Source: Rhipidocladum racemiflorum (lineage: Eukaryota > Streptophyta > Magnoliopsida > Poales > Poaceae). From it: DNA of 64,000 nt. Of this stretch, positions 32,640 through 44,091 are shown one piece after another. Made by a program: the position numbers and the translations under genes. Positions within the stretch are counted from its first letter, which is position 1, and each line of letters starts with the position of its first letter. The stretch spans positions 60,156,854 through 60,220,853 of the forward strand of contig CM070580.1 of assembly GCA_036346355.1 (NCBI GenBank). Direction: 5' to 3'. The notes under the pieces are model-generated. The model was given only the letters and a program-made list of their open reading frames with translations. It was not told the origin of the DNA and ran no database searches.

Positions 32640-32650
32640 AGTGGTATCAA

Positions 32651-33088
32651 TTGGCTCGAGTAATTGGCCCTTGTATTACATTGTTGGTTTCAATTGGGTT
32701 TGTAGGCATGGCCGTATCCATGGTAGTGATGTCCTCATCATCCTCCCCTTCTTGCATTTGAGTCGTCCTCGACTCAAGTTCATCATCTTCTCCCAACTAT
32801 GGCTTTAGATCTGAAAATTGAGTTGACGGGCTCGAGCTCGAGTCATTAGTCCTTGAACCGACGAAGATGTAGAAGGATGGCCAAGGTGGGGGTCGATAAA
32901 GCCATGCAGATGGAGCCATCATAGTAGATGTATACGAAGTAGAGGATGCCGTGAAGTGTCGCTAACTTAATTGTCCTGGCCAAGGTGGGGGTCGATGAAA
33001 CCATGCGGTTGATATAATTGTAAGAACACTTGGTGATTACCATATGTATGCAGTGTTAGTTCTGTCCATGACGAGCATGGTCTCATCA
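32651..33088 (-). repeat. 3' LTR remnant of C2
   Basis: It matches the inverse of the first ~370 bp of the C1 LTR. About 75 bp of foreign sequence (about 32803-32878, with GGGCTCGAGCTCGAG) is inserted, and everything beyond the position equivalent to GGGCCAATTACTCGAGC is missing. The right end, GGTCTCATCA, abuts the polypurine tract. Confidence 0.8.
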
Positions 33089-33102
33089 TCCTCCCTTTCT
33101 TG
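33089..33102 (-). other. Polypurine tract of C2
   Basis: TCCTCCCTTTCTTG is the inverse of the C1 tract. Confidence 0.85.
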
Positions 33103-34146
33103 AAGTGGAGTCGTCCTCAACTCCATCATATTGTCCTGTGAAATGTTAGTAATGACAGGAAACAAAGCAATATGCACATTTGCAATGAAATCAATGGATC
33201 GAGAATTTCTATCAACCATATCCTCCCTTTCTTGAAAACTATCATGTGACTTGTGAATGGAACCAAATGTACTTGGTCTGACATGATTAGTGATATGGCA
33301 ATTATTAAATTGATGACATTGTTGCATTGCAAACGGAGGTTTAAAATCTGAACAATGTAAACTCGATGTGCTTTATACTCTCCTTTCTCACTATTTTTGC
33401 CAATAACATAAAAGATATTTCGCGATAACCATGACAAATCAGAATGTAAAAAAAGGCTCTCCTCTAAATAATTCAGATCACACGGAACATCAAATTCAAT
33501 GTAGCCTAATGTATATAAAGAAGACATCAATTTCAACTCATCATTTTCGCTTGTGATGTGAATGACATGTTTATTTTCAGCATAAGTGTCTAGTGTGTTA
33601 ACAAAAGTGACATATCCATTTGCTAGTTGTGTCATAGATATAAGTGAAGTATTATCACACAACTCTTCTTTATCACAAGAAATAGCAAACAAATCATCTT
33701 GTAACAAAGCAAAATCAGCAATTGGTTCCACTATTAGTTGCTCTACGATAGCATGATTTGTGGATAGATTTAGCTCTTCAAAATTATTTTCTCCATGTGT
33801 AAAGTCCATACCTGTTACATTACCTTGTAAGTTCTCATCAGCTGTTGTAGGCGTTTCTTCAACTATTATCTCTTCACTTACACATGGGGTAGTACTGATC
33901 GTTTCATTCTCCATATGCTCTTCTACATCATTCTCTCGATGGTGCTCACTTTTCTGCAAAATGTTAGCTACAAAAGAAGTTGCAACAATGGGTGCCTCAA
34001 ATGAAGCTAATGATTCTTTCAAGGATTCAGCAAGCATATTTTCAACTCTACAAGCACATACAACCAATTCTGAAAGAGAACAATATGTTTCATCAATAAG
34101 AGCATCCTGAATTTCTTGATTAAGTCCACGTATGAACCTAAGCTCT

Positions 34147-36582
34147 TGTGACACCACGGAATGCCGAGACACCGTAAACAAATGTGAATTAGAGAATGTG
34201 ACCTTATAAAGTATGAAATCGGAGATTAAAACTTTACGTTATGCAGTTTAATCGCGTTTCCGGGCCGATTTCGGAAGTTTGGGCCTTCCCGGAGGAGTTT
34301 GGGCCTTAGGGGGGTGAGTCGTGGGCCTTGGTGGGAGAGAGTTAGGGCCCATGAGGGAGAAGAGGCAGAATTTTGGGGGCTAGGGGCGTCCCTCCCTGCC
34401 CTAGCCGCCCCTCCCCCAATCCCCATCTCTCTTGGGCGCCTCCTCCTCCCCTTGGGTGCGCCCCAATTCCTCCTCTCCACCTCCTTTGCTGCAAAGAGGA
34501 GATCCCCACCACACAACCTCGCTGTCCTCCAACGGGAAGCCCCGCGACGAGGAGATCCGGCGATTCTAGCGCGAGGAGGGCGTTCGGGAGGCTCGGGAGG
34601 ATAGATCTCGGCGTTAAATGGCTGCTCGTCGGGAGGAGGTAAGGCATGGGTGATCCTTGGGTTTGGGTCTAGGTACTGTTATAGGGATGAATTTCATGTT
34701 TTTAGATCAAGGGAGGTGCTGCCATGGGGTAGGATTGATGAAATCTAGAGTTGTGTTCATGTTCTGGTTCGGGCAGATTGGGAACCCGAACTAGGGCAGG
34801 CGTTTTCGCCAATTTCGAGTTTGAATCTGACCGTACGGACTTTTAGGAAGTTGTAGATAATTTCCTTATCTTTCCGTGCATATAAAGAAATTGAAATTCC
34901 GCCCAGCCGTTTAGAAGTTATGGCTGTTTTACCGAGCGCTGTCAAATCTGTGACGAGATTGGGACAGTTCGTGTTCAACGTTAGATTAAACAACATTAGA
35001 GTCCGAATTAGTCTTTCCTATAACTAGAAAAAGTTGGGAAATTTCCTAAGCTATGCGGGTATGTACTTGTTTATTCAATTTGGAGTCCTAGAACAGAAGT
35101 TATGCCCATTGGAAGTCCGCTGTCCCGAAGGGACAGATTTGCTGTTTTCTGATTTTAGGAGTTGTATGCGAAGTCGGGTAGTGGGATTTATTTGTGTACT
35201 GTATTGTGGACCCAATTTGAGTGAGTGGCACGTGTTTGCAGGTGGTGTGCCTCCGGGAGTGCCCTCAACCTCTCGTCACTCCGTTACTCGTGGGTGAAGG
35301 CAAGTGTTTTGCGTGGTTTTTATGTTATACGTGCTGCTAGAATTGATTGATGGTATTTGGAATAGTTAACATGTTGTCTTGCCATGCCATGGAATTACAT
35401 GTTATAATGGATAGGATGTCCTTAGGCCATGATTGAAATAATGTCGATGATATGGGGTCCTCATGCTATGATTAAAATGCTTGTTGTTGATAAAGGATTC
35501 ATGCCATGTCTTTGAAAGGTTACCGTTGATTGTTGATCACGGTCTTACATGTTGAGAGGCCATACGTTGATATGCAATATTCTATTTATGAATACGTTAC
35601 TGTCCATTTTGCATGCATGGCATATTTTCATGGCTGGGGTGAGTTAAGTCATAACTATTCCGGTAGGGGCGGTGAGAACCGTTATGACTAGTCCGGGCCA
35701 TTCGTTTGAGTAAGTCCTACCTCGTGATTCCATCACCGAGGTGACTGGAAGCAGTGATAGGCACCCTCCATCTTCGGGATGGAAGGGGAAAAGGGTGCAT
35801 GCCGACGGGTGTGCACTCAACCATACCGGTATGAGTATTCCAGAAGACATGTGCATTGCATTGCATGAATGAAACTATGAATGAGAATGTTGTTGAATTG
35901 TTCATGAGTTCATGAGGCGAACACCATATTGATCAAGAGATGATTATGATGTTTTTACCATGTCGGTAATGCGTGAGAATGGTAATGATGTGATATGTAA
36001 TGCTTATGAAGATTGAAGTTGATGGTTTGTTGTCTTGCACTCTGTTTTCCATTGTATTACACTTCGCTGAGTTATGAACTCACGCTTGTATTTTCGTTGT
36101 TTGTTTTCTTTAGGTACCATGAAATCGGCGCGCGGGAAAGGGTTTTAGCTACACTACTCCACGTAGTATCATAATCTAGCAAATTCACCTGTTGTGGAGA
36201 CATGACAATAAGCATTACAATAATCTTTAGTGTATGGTCTGTATGTTTGGTTGTCTCCCTCATGTGTATCATGTGGGGCTATGGAGGGAGTTGTTTTAAC
36301 TTCCTAGATTTAAATTGATGCTTATTATTTTGCTATCGATGCTTATTGATGTTTTAGTTGATGTTTAGCTATCCTTATCGCTGCGTATGGATATCTTGTT
36401 TGTCTTACATATTGATATGATGCTATGCTGTTAAGTTTCATGCAAAAACAAAGGAGATGCTGCCAAAATTTCCAATTATTCCAAATGATTACTTGCTGTA
36501 ATTTACCTTAAATTATGGTATTAAATGTGTTAGGGTCTATGTTTGGTGACATTCTGGGCTTAGTAAAAGCTGGGGTGTTACA
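34147..36582 (+). mobile_element. G2: solo LTR, TSD GCTCT, in C2 gag
   Basis: GCTCT at 34142-34146 and 36583-36587 are exact. The element starts TGTGACACCACGG and ends GGGGTGTTACA. It has the palindrome CTGTCCCGAAGGGACAG (35120-35136) and an intron-like stretch at 34639-35241. ORFs near 34226-34647 lie in a GC-rich block in several frames and are not supported. Confidence 0.93.
34639..35241 (+). other. Intron-like segment in G2
   Basis: The left border is GGAG|GTAAGG, a strong donor, and the right border is TTTGCAG|GTGG. The length of 603 nt is the same as in G1. An upstream exon would begin in the GC-rich block. Confidence 0.55.
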
Positions 36583-37181
36583 GCTCTGTTGCTTCTTCAC
36601 ATTCAACTAAACCACAACGCAACAAATGATTTTGCAATCGTTCATAGTATTCCTTAACGCACTTATTTCCTTGTTTCAAGCATTGGAGTCTAGTATACAA
36701 AAATTCAGTATGATATTCAGGAACATAATCAATTCTCATAAGTCTTTTCATGGCCTTCCAGTTTTCAGGTTTTCTCTCTTTTCTACAAATATGTTTCCAC
36801 CAGGTTAATGCATATTCATTTAGCACACTAGCCGCAATCCTAATCTTTTCATTTTCGGACAAATCATACTTGCCAAATTCTTTGTCTACTGCTATCTCCC
36901 AATTAATAAAGGCATCAGGATTATATTGACCATCAAAAGGTGGAATGGCGAATTTAACCTTACATAGGGGATCATCATCAACATGTACCTGAGTTTGTAG
37001 TACGCCATTTTTGTTGCTTGGAAAACGAGGCAGAGGACTGGAAGTTCCTGGGGAAGTTCCTGCAAGCGTATCAAGTCTAGACAAAATAGTAGTAAGAGTA
37101 GTTTTAGCGATCCCTTGTGCGACCTCGATGGATCTGAGAAGGTTCTCTTGCGATGACCTACGCTCAGAGTGAGCAACAATT

Positions 37182-40100
37182 TGTGGGCCCCCGGATCGGC
37201 TATCCGGAGTCCTCTGTGTATTTCTGTACTAGTCCCAGATCAGTAGCTAGTACACACAGTCAAAAGTGATGAATCAACAACCATATCACGAATACAAATA
37301 ACTAAATAAGAATAATACCAAATGAAAGCAAAGACCTTATGGTCAAGGTTTACCATTACGGCCTGAACAGGTTGAACAACTTGAACAACCGCAGCGGAAG
37401 ACGAAAACACCAAAGCGACCCATCCAAATGCCCACAGGCAATCGAGTGGAGAACGTGCACCCTAGTCGTTGGAAATCTTGAACAGCTTCTTTGTCTTCTG
37501 AGAGAGTATTAGAATGTAGCACGTGAGTACATAAAGTACTCAGCAAGCCTGGGAGATTATGCACAATGTAGGCTATCCAAAAATGGCTTAATATGGTTCT
37601 TTTGCATAAAGCCAAGTTTCATCAAATCATACTTGTTAATAATTTTCACAAAGCATTTTTGAGCAATTCTTTTTAATAATTGAATTATGTAGTATTGTAG
37701 TGAAGGTTCTAACCACCACTCACTAATATACAGGCTCTATCCGCCACAGCTCAACAAAATCAGGGTTCAATCCAATCACATGGCTCTGTCCGCCATGGTT
37801 CACAAAATCAGGTTCTTTCCACCTACCTGCCTTTAACCGCCAGAAGCACACCCGAGAGTTCTAACCGCTCCCGGATCCCAAAACAAAACATTGTTTAGTT
37901 TGAAATCAAAACCCAAAGTCTACCAGTATGAAAGTATTCAGCAAGCTTTGCCTTTGACCGTAGGCACGGCTATTCGAATAGTTTTAACTCTGCAGAGGTG
38001 TACAACTTTACCCACAAGACATGATATTCCCTTGATGCCATGCAATTAGCACACTTCCTTGGGTGTGCCGGCAGGGATATCATGACAAGGCCTTTACAAT
38101 GTATACGCCTAACCCGACCCACCCGCTGAGGTTTCACCGCTGTTAGGGTTCTTTCCACCCAGTACAGAAGCCCCCTCTTGCGCCGTGTGAGGAAAACAAC
38201 AACAACAACAACAACAATGCCTCTTTCCAGCTCTCACACAACCACCGAGTGGTGAGTCTAAGTTAGGTTTCTACAAATTATTCAGCCAGGTCGTGCCCAC
38301 TTTGACATGTGGTTGTACGGTTATGCTTAGAATGGAGATAGTCATAAGCGTCGGTCCTTAATTGACTTGGGGCGGTACTTGCACAAAAGAACCAAGGCTT
38401 GGTCCGCTTCCACCCGACATTCCATGCCGCCCAAGTCGAAATCATTTTTCATTTTATTTTTATTTTGTAAACCATTGGCAATACTCCTTGCCTATAACTT
38501 CCAATACTAGTTTTCAAGAGATAATTGAAAGTCCCACCCATAGGTGAATATTGACCGATAGCGAGGCTAAGCATTTCTACCGTACTATTCTATTCCACCA
38601 ATTGTTTATTTTATAAAATACAAAACTCGGTGTTTCATAAAAATTATGATAATCAGTTCTATCATCTCCAAAATTCATGAGACCACCAAGATTCCCCCAT
38701 TATTATCATGGCACTATATAATCCAATCCAATTTAGTACTCCAACAAGTAAAATCTATACCATGTGCCATCATAACTCCAAAATCATGCTAAGCTACTGA
38801 CATCATTGTATATGAAACAATCTCCTCAAAATATAAGTCTTCTTAGGGGTTACCCATCATCTATACATCGCTAAATCTTGTAATCTACTTGATCCACCGA
38901 GAATAATTCATAATCTCATCCCCGAGCATATTTCATGAAAGATTCTACAAATCCAAGATTTCATTGATTCATTGCCTATAGTCATTTGTTTCCCTAAACA
39001 ATGACACCAAGTTGGCTAAACAAATCACATACAATCCTCATTATTCATAATCCCACCTAGATGGTTATCGCAACACCATACTTCACAAAATCATCTACTA
39101 AACCACCGAGTACGATTCTCAATATTATTCACTGAATCCATCGAGTACATTTGATCATATCATTGACTGAATCATCGAGAATACTTCACGATATCGACTC
39201 TAATCATTTAGGCTACAATCCACCGATAGCACTTCATAACGTCATGTATTTAATCCTTCACATTATCACCTCTAAATCATTTACTTTAATCCACCAAGAA
39301 TACGTAATATTATCATTCAATAAACCACCGAGAATACTTCACAACATCATCTTTAATCAGCTAGAATATAATCCACCGATAATACTTCATAATAGCATAT
39401 ATTTAACCCTTCACATCATCACCTCTAAATCATCTACTTAAACCACCAAGAATACAGCGATCAATCTGATCATCCACTAAGAATATTTCACAAGGTCATC
39501 TACTTCTTAATCAATCAGTTAGTAATAATTCCCCAACAAGCACTAATAATCCAACTAACTCAGATTCTCATTTGATACTATTTTATCAACCCAAGAAATC
39601 CAATTCAACATAGTATTTACTGACCTATTTAATCCAACAAGAATACTTCACAATACCATACCTCTTCCAAAATTTCCCCCAATCCATTATAATGTGAACT
39701 ACTATAACAATCCAACTTCACAATATTTCGATCATCAAAGTTCATAAATCAATTTCATAATTAACAATCCCCATCAACACTAATATTCTTGTAATCTCCA
39801 ATCAAATTGGGTTCTAGCTTCAATCTACATTCTATACTACTACACCCACATCATCACTAATATTCATCTAACTCCAATTTGCATTCCATACTGTTTGATC
39901 CATCTAAAATGTCTGCCAAATAGTCTTTTCCCCTAATTAAAGAATATTTTATCAAAAATATTTAATATGGTGGATCACTGTCCTAAGGCGACAAAGGATT
40001 ACGGACAACAACATCAAGGAGGTATACGCAACAGGTATAACTAACAGCCTAACATTTGACATCATCATTTTAGGTAAATAGCAATGCAATTTATAAAACA

Positions 40101-41687
40101 GTGTAAAACAGTTATAAATGGTAGGATCAAAATGCGTCAAGGAGACTTGCCTCAGTCACAGCGAGAAGGTCGAACTCTATGAAGTCCGGCGGCGGGGTCG
40201 GCGGTCGCGTCGGGGTCCCCGGCTACGCGCAAATCGAGGCAATAAATAAATAAAAGAAAATAAATAAAATCCAAAAATTACAAAAGTAGTACTGGCAGGT
40301 AGATCTTGATTTTAGATGAATTTAGAAACTTGAACGGAGTCAATCGGGGTTCGGACGCAAAAGTTATAAGCGTTCGAAGTTGGAAAATGATGGAAAATCA
40401 AGAAAAATAGAAAAGTTACTATTTGCTACAGTAACTTGCGAGAAATTGGTTCCAGAACAGACCCAAAACCACAAAGCCCCTTTTGCTTCCAAAAAAATGG
40501 ATTTTTGTCCCATTTTTGCATGGATTTGGACCAAATAAAATCATGGATTCTCTAGATAACATCCTTAGGAACGCATAGGAGGAAGGAATTGAGTTGGTTC
40601 TCACCGGAGATGATGAATTTCGTGATGAACGGAGCTCCGGCCGGAATGACAAAAACCCGAAATTCATCTCCAAAACTTGAGGGATCCTAAAATTGATTGT
40701 TGGGTTAGACTCTAGACTCAATCACGGTCACAAAGAACCAAGTGGCATGAAGAATGACCCACCGTGGAAGGAGCTACAAGCATGAACACGAAGAACACCG
40801 AAAAAGTTCAACCCAACGTCGGTTTTCTTGATCTCACAGGCGCAAGGGTGGAGTAGAGGGAAAGGGGAGCACACTCCCGGAACGGGGATACTTATACGAA
40901 GAGAATGGAGGTGGTGGTGCGCCGTTTGGACGAGAAACGGATGAGTTAATGGCATTTGAATGGTTTTTGGTTTTTTTCTTGAATGGTGCCATTTCCGGTG
41001 AGATTGGCGGCGAGTGAAGGTGGGGAATGGCAAGAGATCGTCGCCGCGGATCCAACGCAACCGACCGTTCGCGTTTTGGAGTTGAGATGAAGAAGTTATG
41101 AGCAATCCAAGCAAGCCCTAGCCATGAGAGGCTTGATGAAGCTTCTCTTTAACTTTGGTTGGCTGGAGGTTGAAGACGAACACTGTTCATGGGACACGTG
41201 GCGCTCTCCTATTGGTCCTCCTTTACGCGAATAAACCACCTTAGAGAAAAATAAGGAAAAATGGCCTAAAAATTCCGGGAGCCATTTTAAAATATTTGGG
41301 ATCCAATGGAACTGGTTTGGTTGAATTTGGATGATTTTTGTGGAATTAAATATTCAGGTGCGGATCGTAGGCATTAAACAAAAGCCGCGCGAGATAAAAT
41401 AGGAACAGAGGTCCAAAAATCCGGGGAATGATTCCTAAAATCATTTCGGAATATTTGGAACATTTTAGAAGTGGTTTGGAGATTTTTGGAGCATTTTTGG
41501 ACTCGGGTGAAATTTCGGGTACCGGCGGGAATTTGGAAATTCGATTTTTCGAACGGAAGGGATTTAAATCCCGATTTTGGATGGGAAAGGATGCCAGGTT
41601 AATAAAAACACCAATGAAACTCCAAATTTTGAATTTAAATTATTTAAATTAGGTTTTTCTCCAGAACGCGAAAACTAGGGTGTTACA
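37182..41687 (-). mobile_element. D: 4.5-kb solo LTR, TSD CAATT, in C2 gag
   Basis: CAATT at 37177-37181 and 41688-41692 are exact, and joining the flanks gives the sequence that C1 has uninterrupted at about 13027. The plus strand runs TGTGGGCCCCC to GGGTGTTACA; the sense is minus by comparison with A. On the minus strand there is a TATA-like TATAAGTA (about 40889-40896) followed by a CT-rich leader. It is unusually long, with an AC-rich middle (about 38600-39800) that carries diverged tandem repeats and an (AAC)n stretch (38199-38218). No coding region is recognised. Confidence 0.9.
39166..39472. repeat. Tandem duplication of about 153 bp in D
   Basis: Two diverged copies, one starting near 39166 and the next near 39319, share ACCGAGAATACTTCAC, AATCCACCGATA, CACTTCATAA-type words and CACCTCTAAATCAT. 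Shorter related words extend beyond both ends. Confidence 0.6.
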
Positions 41688-41739
41688 CAATTCCCTTGGT
41701 GCGAGGAGAGTGATGCAGGGAGCCCTCGTCACCTGACAT

Positions 41740-43038
41740 GGGTTAGTAGAAGACAAGAAAACAAAAATCACAAGTATAATGTTTCTATCATCTACTAGGA
41801 GGTGGTGGCAAGTCTCTCAACACTCAAGCCTGTCACCAAAGCTCTTACAAGTTCTTACGTTGCAGCAGGTGTTGTCGGCCGTTGGTGTGGGCAAAAGTTC
41901 TCCGAAGCTTGGATAAAGCGATTGCAAAGGGACCGAACAAATGTACGAGGTTGGATGTGGAGCTTGGATAGGAAATATTTATTTCCTATGCAATGTGATA
42001 ATTCTAGTTATTGTAATGATAAGTAATGATCCAAACTAGAATTCACAAGCCCTAGTTGCCGATCTCAAAGATATAAGTGAATTTGAAGGCAACACACACG
42101 CAAAGATAATGGCACTTATGCAATCAAGGAATGAGCTATAAAATATAAGTGATGCACCAAAAGCTCTATTGCACAAGTCGTAGAGAGAAGCTAACTTATT
42201 GCTTTGAGAATGTAAAAAAAAGGCACAAGATTGCTCACTAATTGATAAATTGCACAACCTAAAAGTAACGAACACAAATTAGGGTTTTGCTCAATGTAGT
42301 GCGACCAGCCACAATTTTCTTTTCCTTTTCCCTTTCCTTTTTTCTTCTTCTTCTTCTTCTGTTTTTTTTTTGGTCTTTTGGCTCTTTCTCTCTTCTTTCT
42401 TTTGGTGACTTTCATCCAACACTAGTATGAACAAAGTTTTGGAATCCCTAACTCGGTGTCACAAGATAAAATGATATGATAATTGAACATTATGCAATGT
42501 ATCAAGTAGAGCAGCCCTAAGCAATATCAACAAGCTAGTCTCAAATAGGACCAAAGTGTTCACAAAGGTAGGTGTACTGTTATTTTTTGGAACTTTATGG
42601 TTTATGGATGCTATTGCACACAAAGACTCAAAGGAACAAGCACAAATTCAAAAATGCTCCAAGAAACCCTAATTCGGTTTTTCTAGGGCAGCAGACTTGT
42701 TGCCAAGATTAAAGTTTGAAGATCACCGAATTTGATTGGTTGACTGTGGAAATAATTGAAGCTTATATCCTTAGCTTTCAATAGAGTACAAGAACATGCA
42801 TTTTGAAGTTCGGGTGCGAAAGTTATGCACAAAATACCGAACTGGACAGGATTGAAGGATTGAAGCGACGCGAAGAAAGAAAAAGACCAGCAACTAAAAC
42901 AAGGACTCTAATGGATCAAAACCTACCAAAACTCACTAAAATAACAGATTGAAACTAAAGGTTGAATTTTTGTGCAGTAGTTTTCAATTTAGGACAGAAA
43001 TCAAAAACTAACCTAAGGCTTCTCACCTATCAACTAAA
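41740..43038 (-). other. Untranslated leader of C2
   Basis: It matches the C1 leader in inverse orientation and shows the pre-insertion state of the G1 site (GGCAAGTCTCTCAACACT near 41808). It has a pyrimidine tract with (CTT)n at about 42340-42360. Short ORFs here are not conserved with C1. Confidence 0.8.
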
Positions 43039-43050
43039 GCTCTGATACCA
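43039..43050 (-). other. Primer-binding site of C2
   Basis: GCTCTGATACCA, the inverse of TGGTATCAGAGC. Confidence 0.95.
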
Positions 43051-44091
43051 CTTGATGTAACACTGGGTGTCCCAATCTTTCGATGAGAATGATAACCTTC
43101 GATTTGGGTGGAGACGACTTTGACGATCCGACTACAACGTACAACTACGATGCACCTCAGCAATCGCTAAACCAACTCCAGAGGGTTATTGATCTTGCCG
43201 TGGGCACGATCAACCTGATCATGAAGATCAATTCCTGCAAGCAATCGAAGAACAAGCAAGAACAAGGCAAAAGCAATCTAAAATTGCAAATATAGATGAA
43301 GTATAGAAAAAGTTGGGGTTCCGATACAAGGAGCTTGTTAGGCGGCTGTTGAGCACGTCTAAAACACTCAGATAGTAGCAAAAGGCTAAACTATCAAATA
43401 ACCAAAACCCAAGTTATTTTGGGGGACTCCCTAGCTATATATAGGAGAAATAGGAGGCCAAAACCAGGCTAGGGGCATCCAAACAACATCCATGGCTGAG
43501 TAGGACTCCTATTCCTAGTTTGACTCGGATTTGGAAAGATGACCGAACTTGTTTTGCAGATTCCCGTTGACTCGTAAGGAATTTGGAGGTGGGGCTGGAT
43601 CCGTTGGAAAGAGGACGACGAAGCCTTTCAAACCAGTACTCATAGACCTCAAACACCCTTGTGGATCAAAAGTTATGGTCGTTTTAAGTTGGTGCTGTCC
43701 CGGAGGCCGAATCCGAGTTGAGCTTGTGCACAGGAAGAATTGGCTTCATGCTTGACATTTGGGAGTCCTTCTCCTTGGTTCCTAAGGACAATAAAGTCAT
43801 CACAAGTATTAAATAGCATTCCATTCATTAAATTATTTGTATGCAACCCGAGGAACGCATTCACCTGGCAATTGAATTGACGTGCGTGAACTCGAGTAGT
43901 TGGCCCATGTATTACATTGTTGGCTTCAATTGGGTTTGTAGGCATTGCCGTATCCATGGTAGTGATGTCCTCATCATCCTCCCCTTCTTGCATTTGAGTC
44001 GTCCTCGACTCAAGTTCATCATCTTCTCTCAAGTATGTCTTTAAATCTGGCCAAGGTGGGGGTCGATAAAGCCATGCACATGGAGCCATCG

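Larger units (their letters stand above)
33103..41739 (-). pseudogene. gag of C2, split by D and G2
   Basis: The start codon is ATG at 41739 (MSGDEG, as in C1). Coding lies in three blocks: 41739-41688, 37181-36583 and 34146-33103, separated by D and G2. The middle block keeps the frame at LDTLAGTSPGTSS where C1 has a 1-bp insertion, and contains the capsid region (FAIPPFDGQYNP, TWWKHICRK). Near 33355 C2 has lost one C that C1 retains, so the frame changes before the QEREDDETM tail. The two copies thus carry different disabling indels, which suggests that a common ancestor was intact. Confidence 0.82.

Noticed and set aside
38199..38218. (AAC)n microsatellite and other short runs such as (CTT)n near 42345 and (TCA)n near 11095
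   Set aside because: Ordinary simple repeats within LTRs and leaders; not CRISPR-like, no spacer structure.
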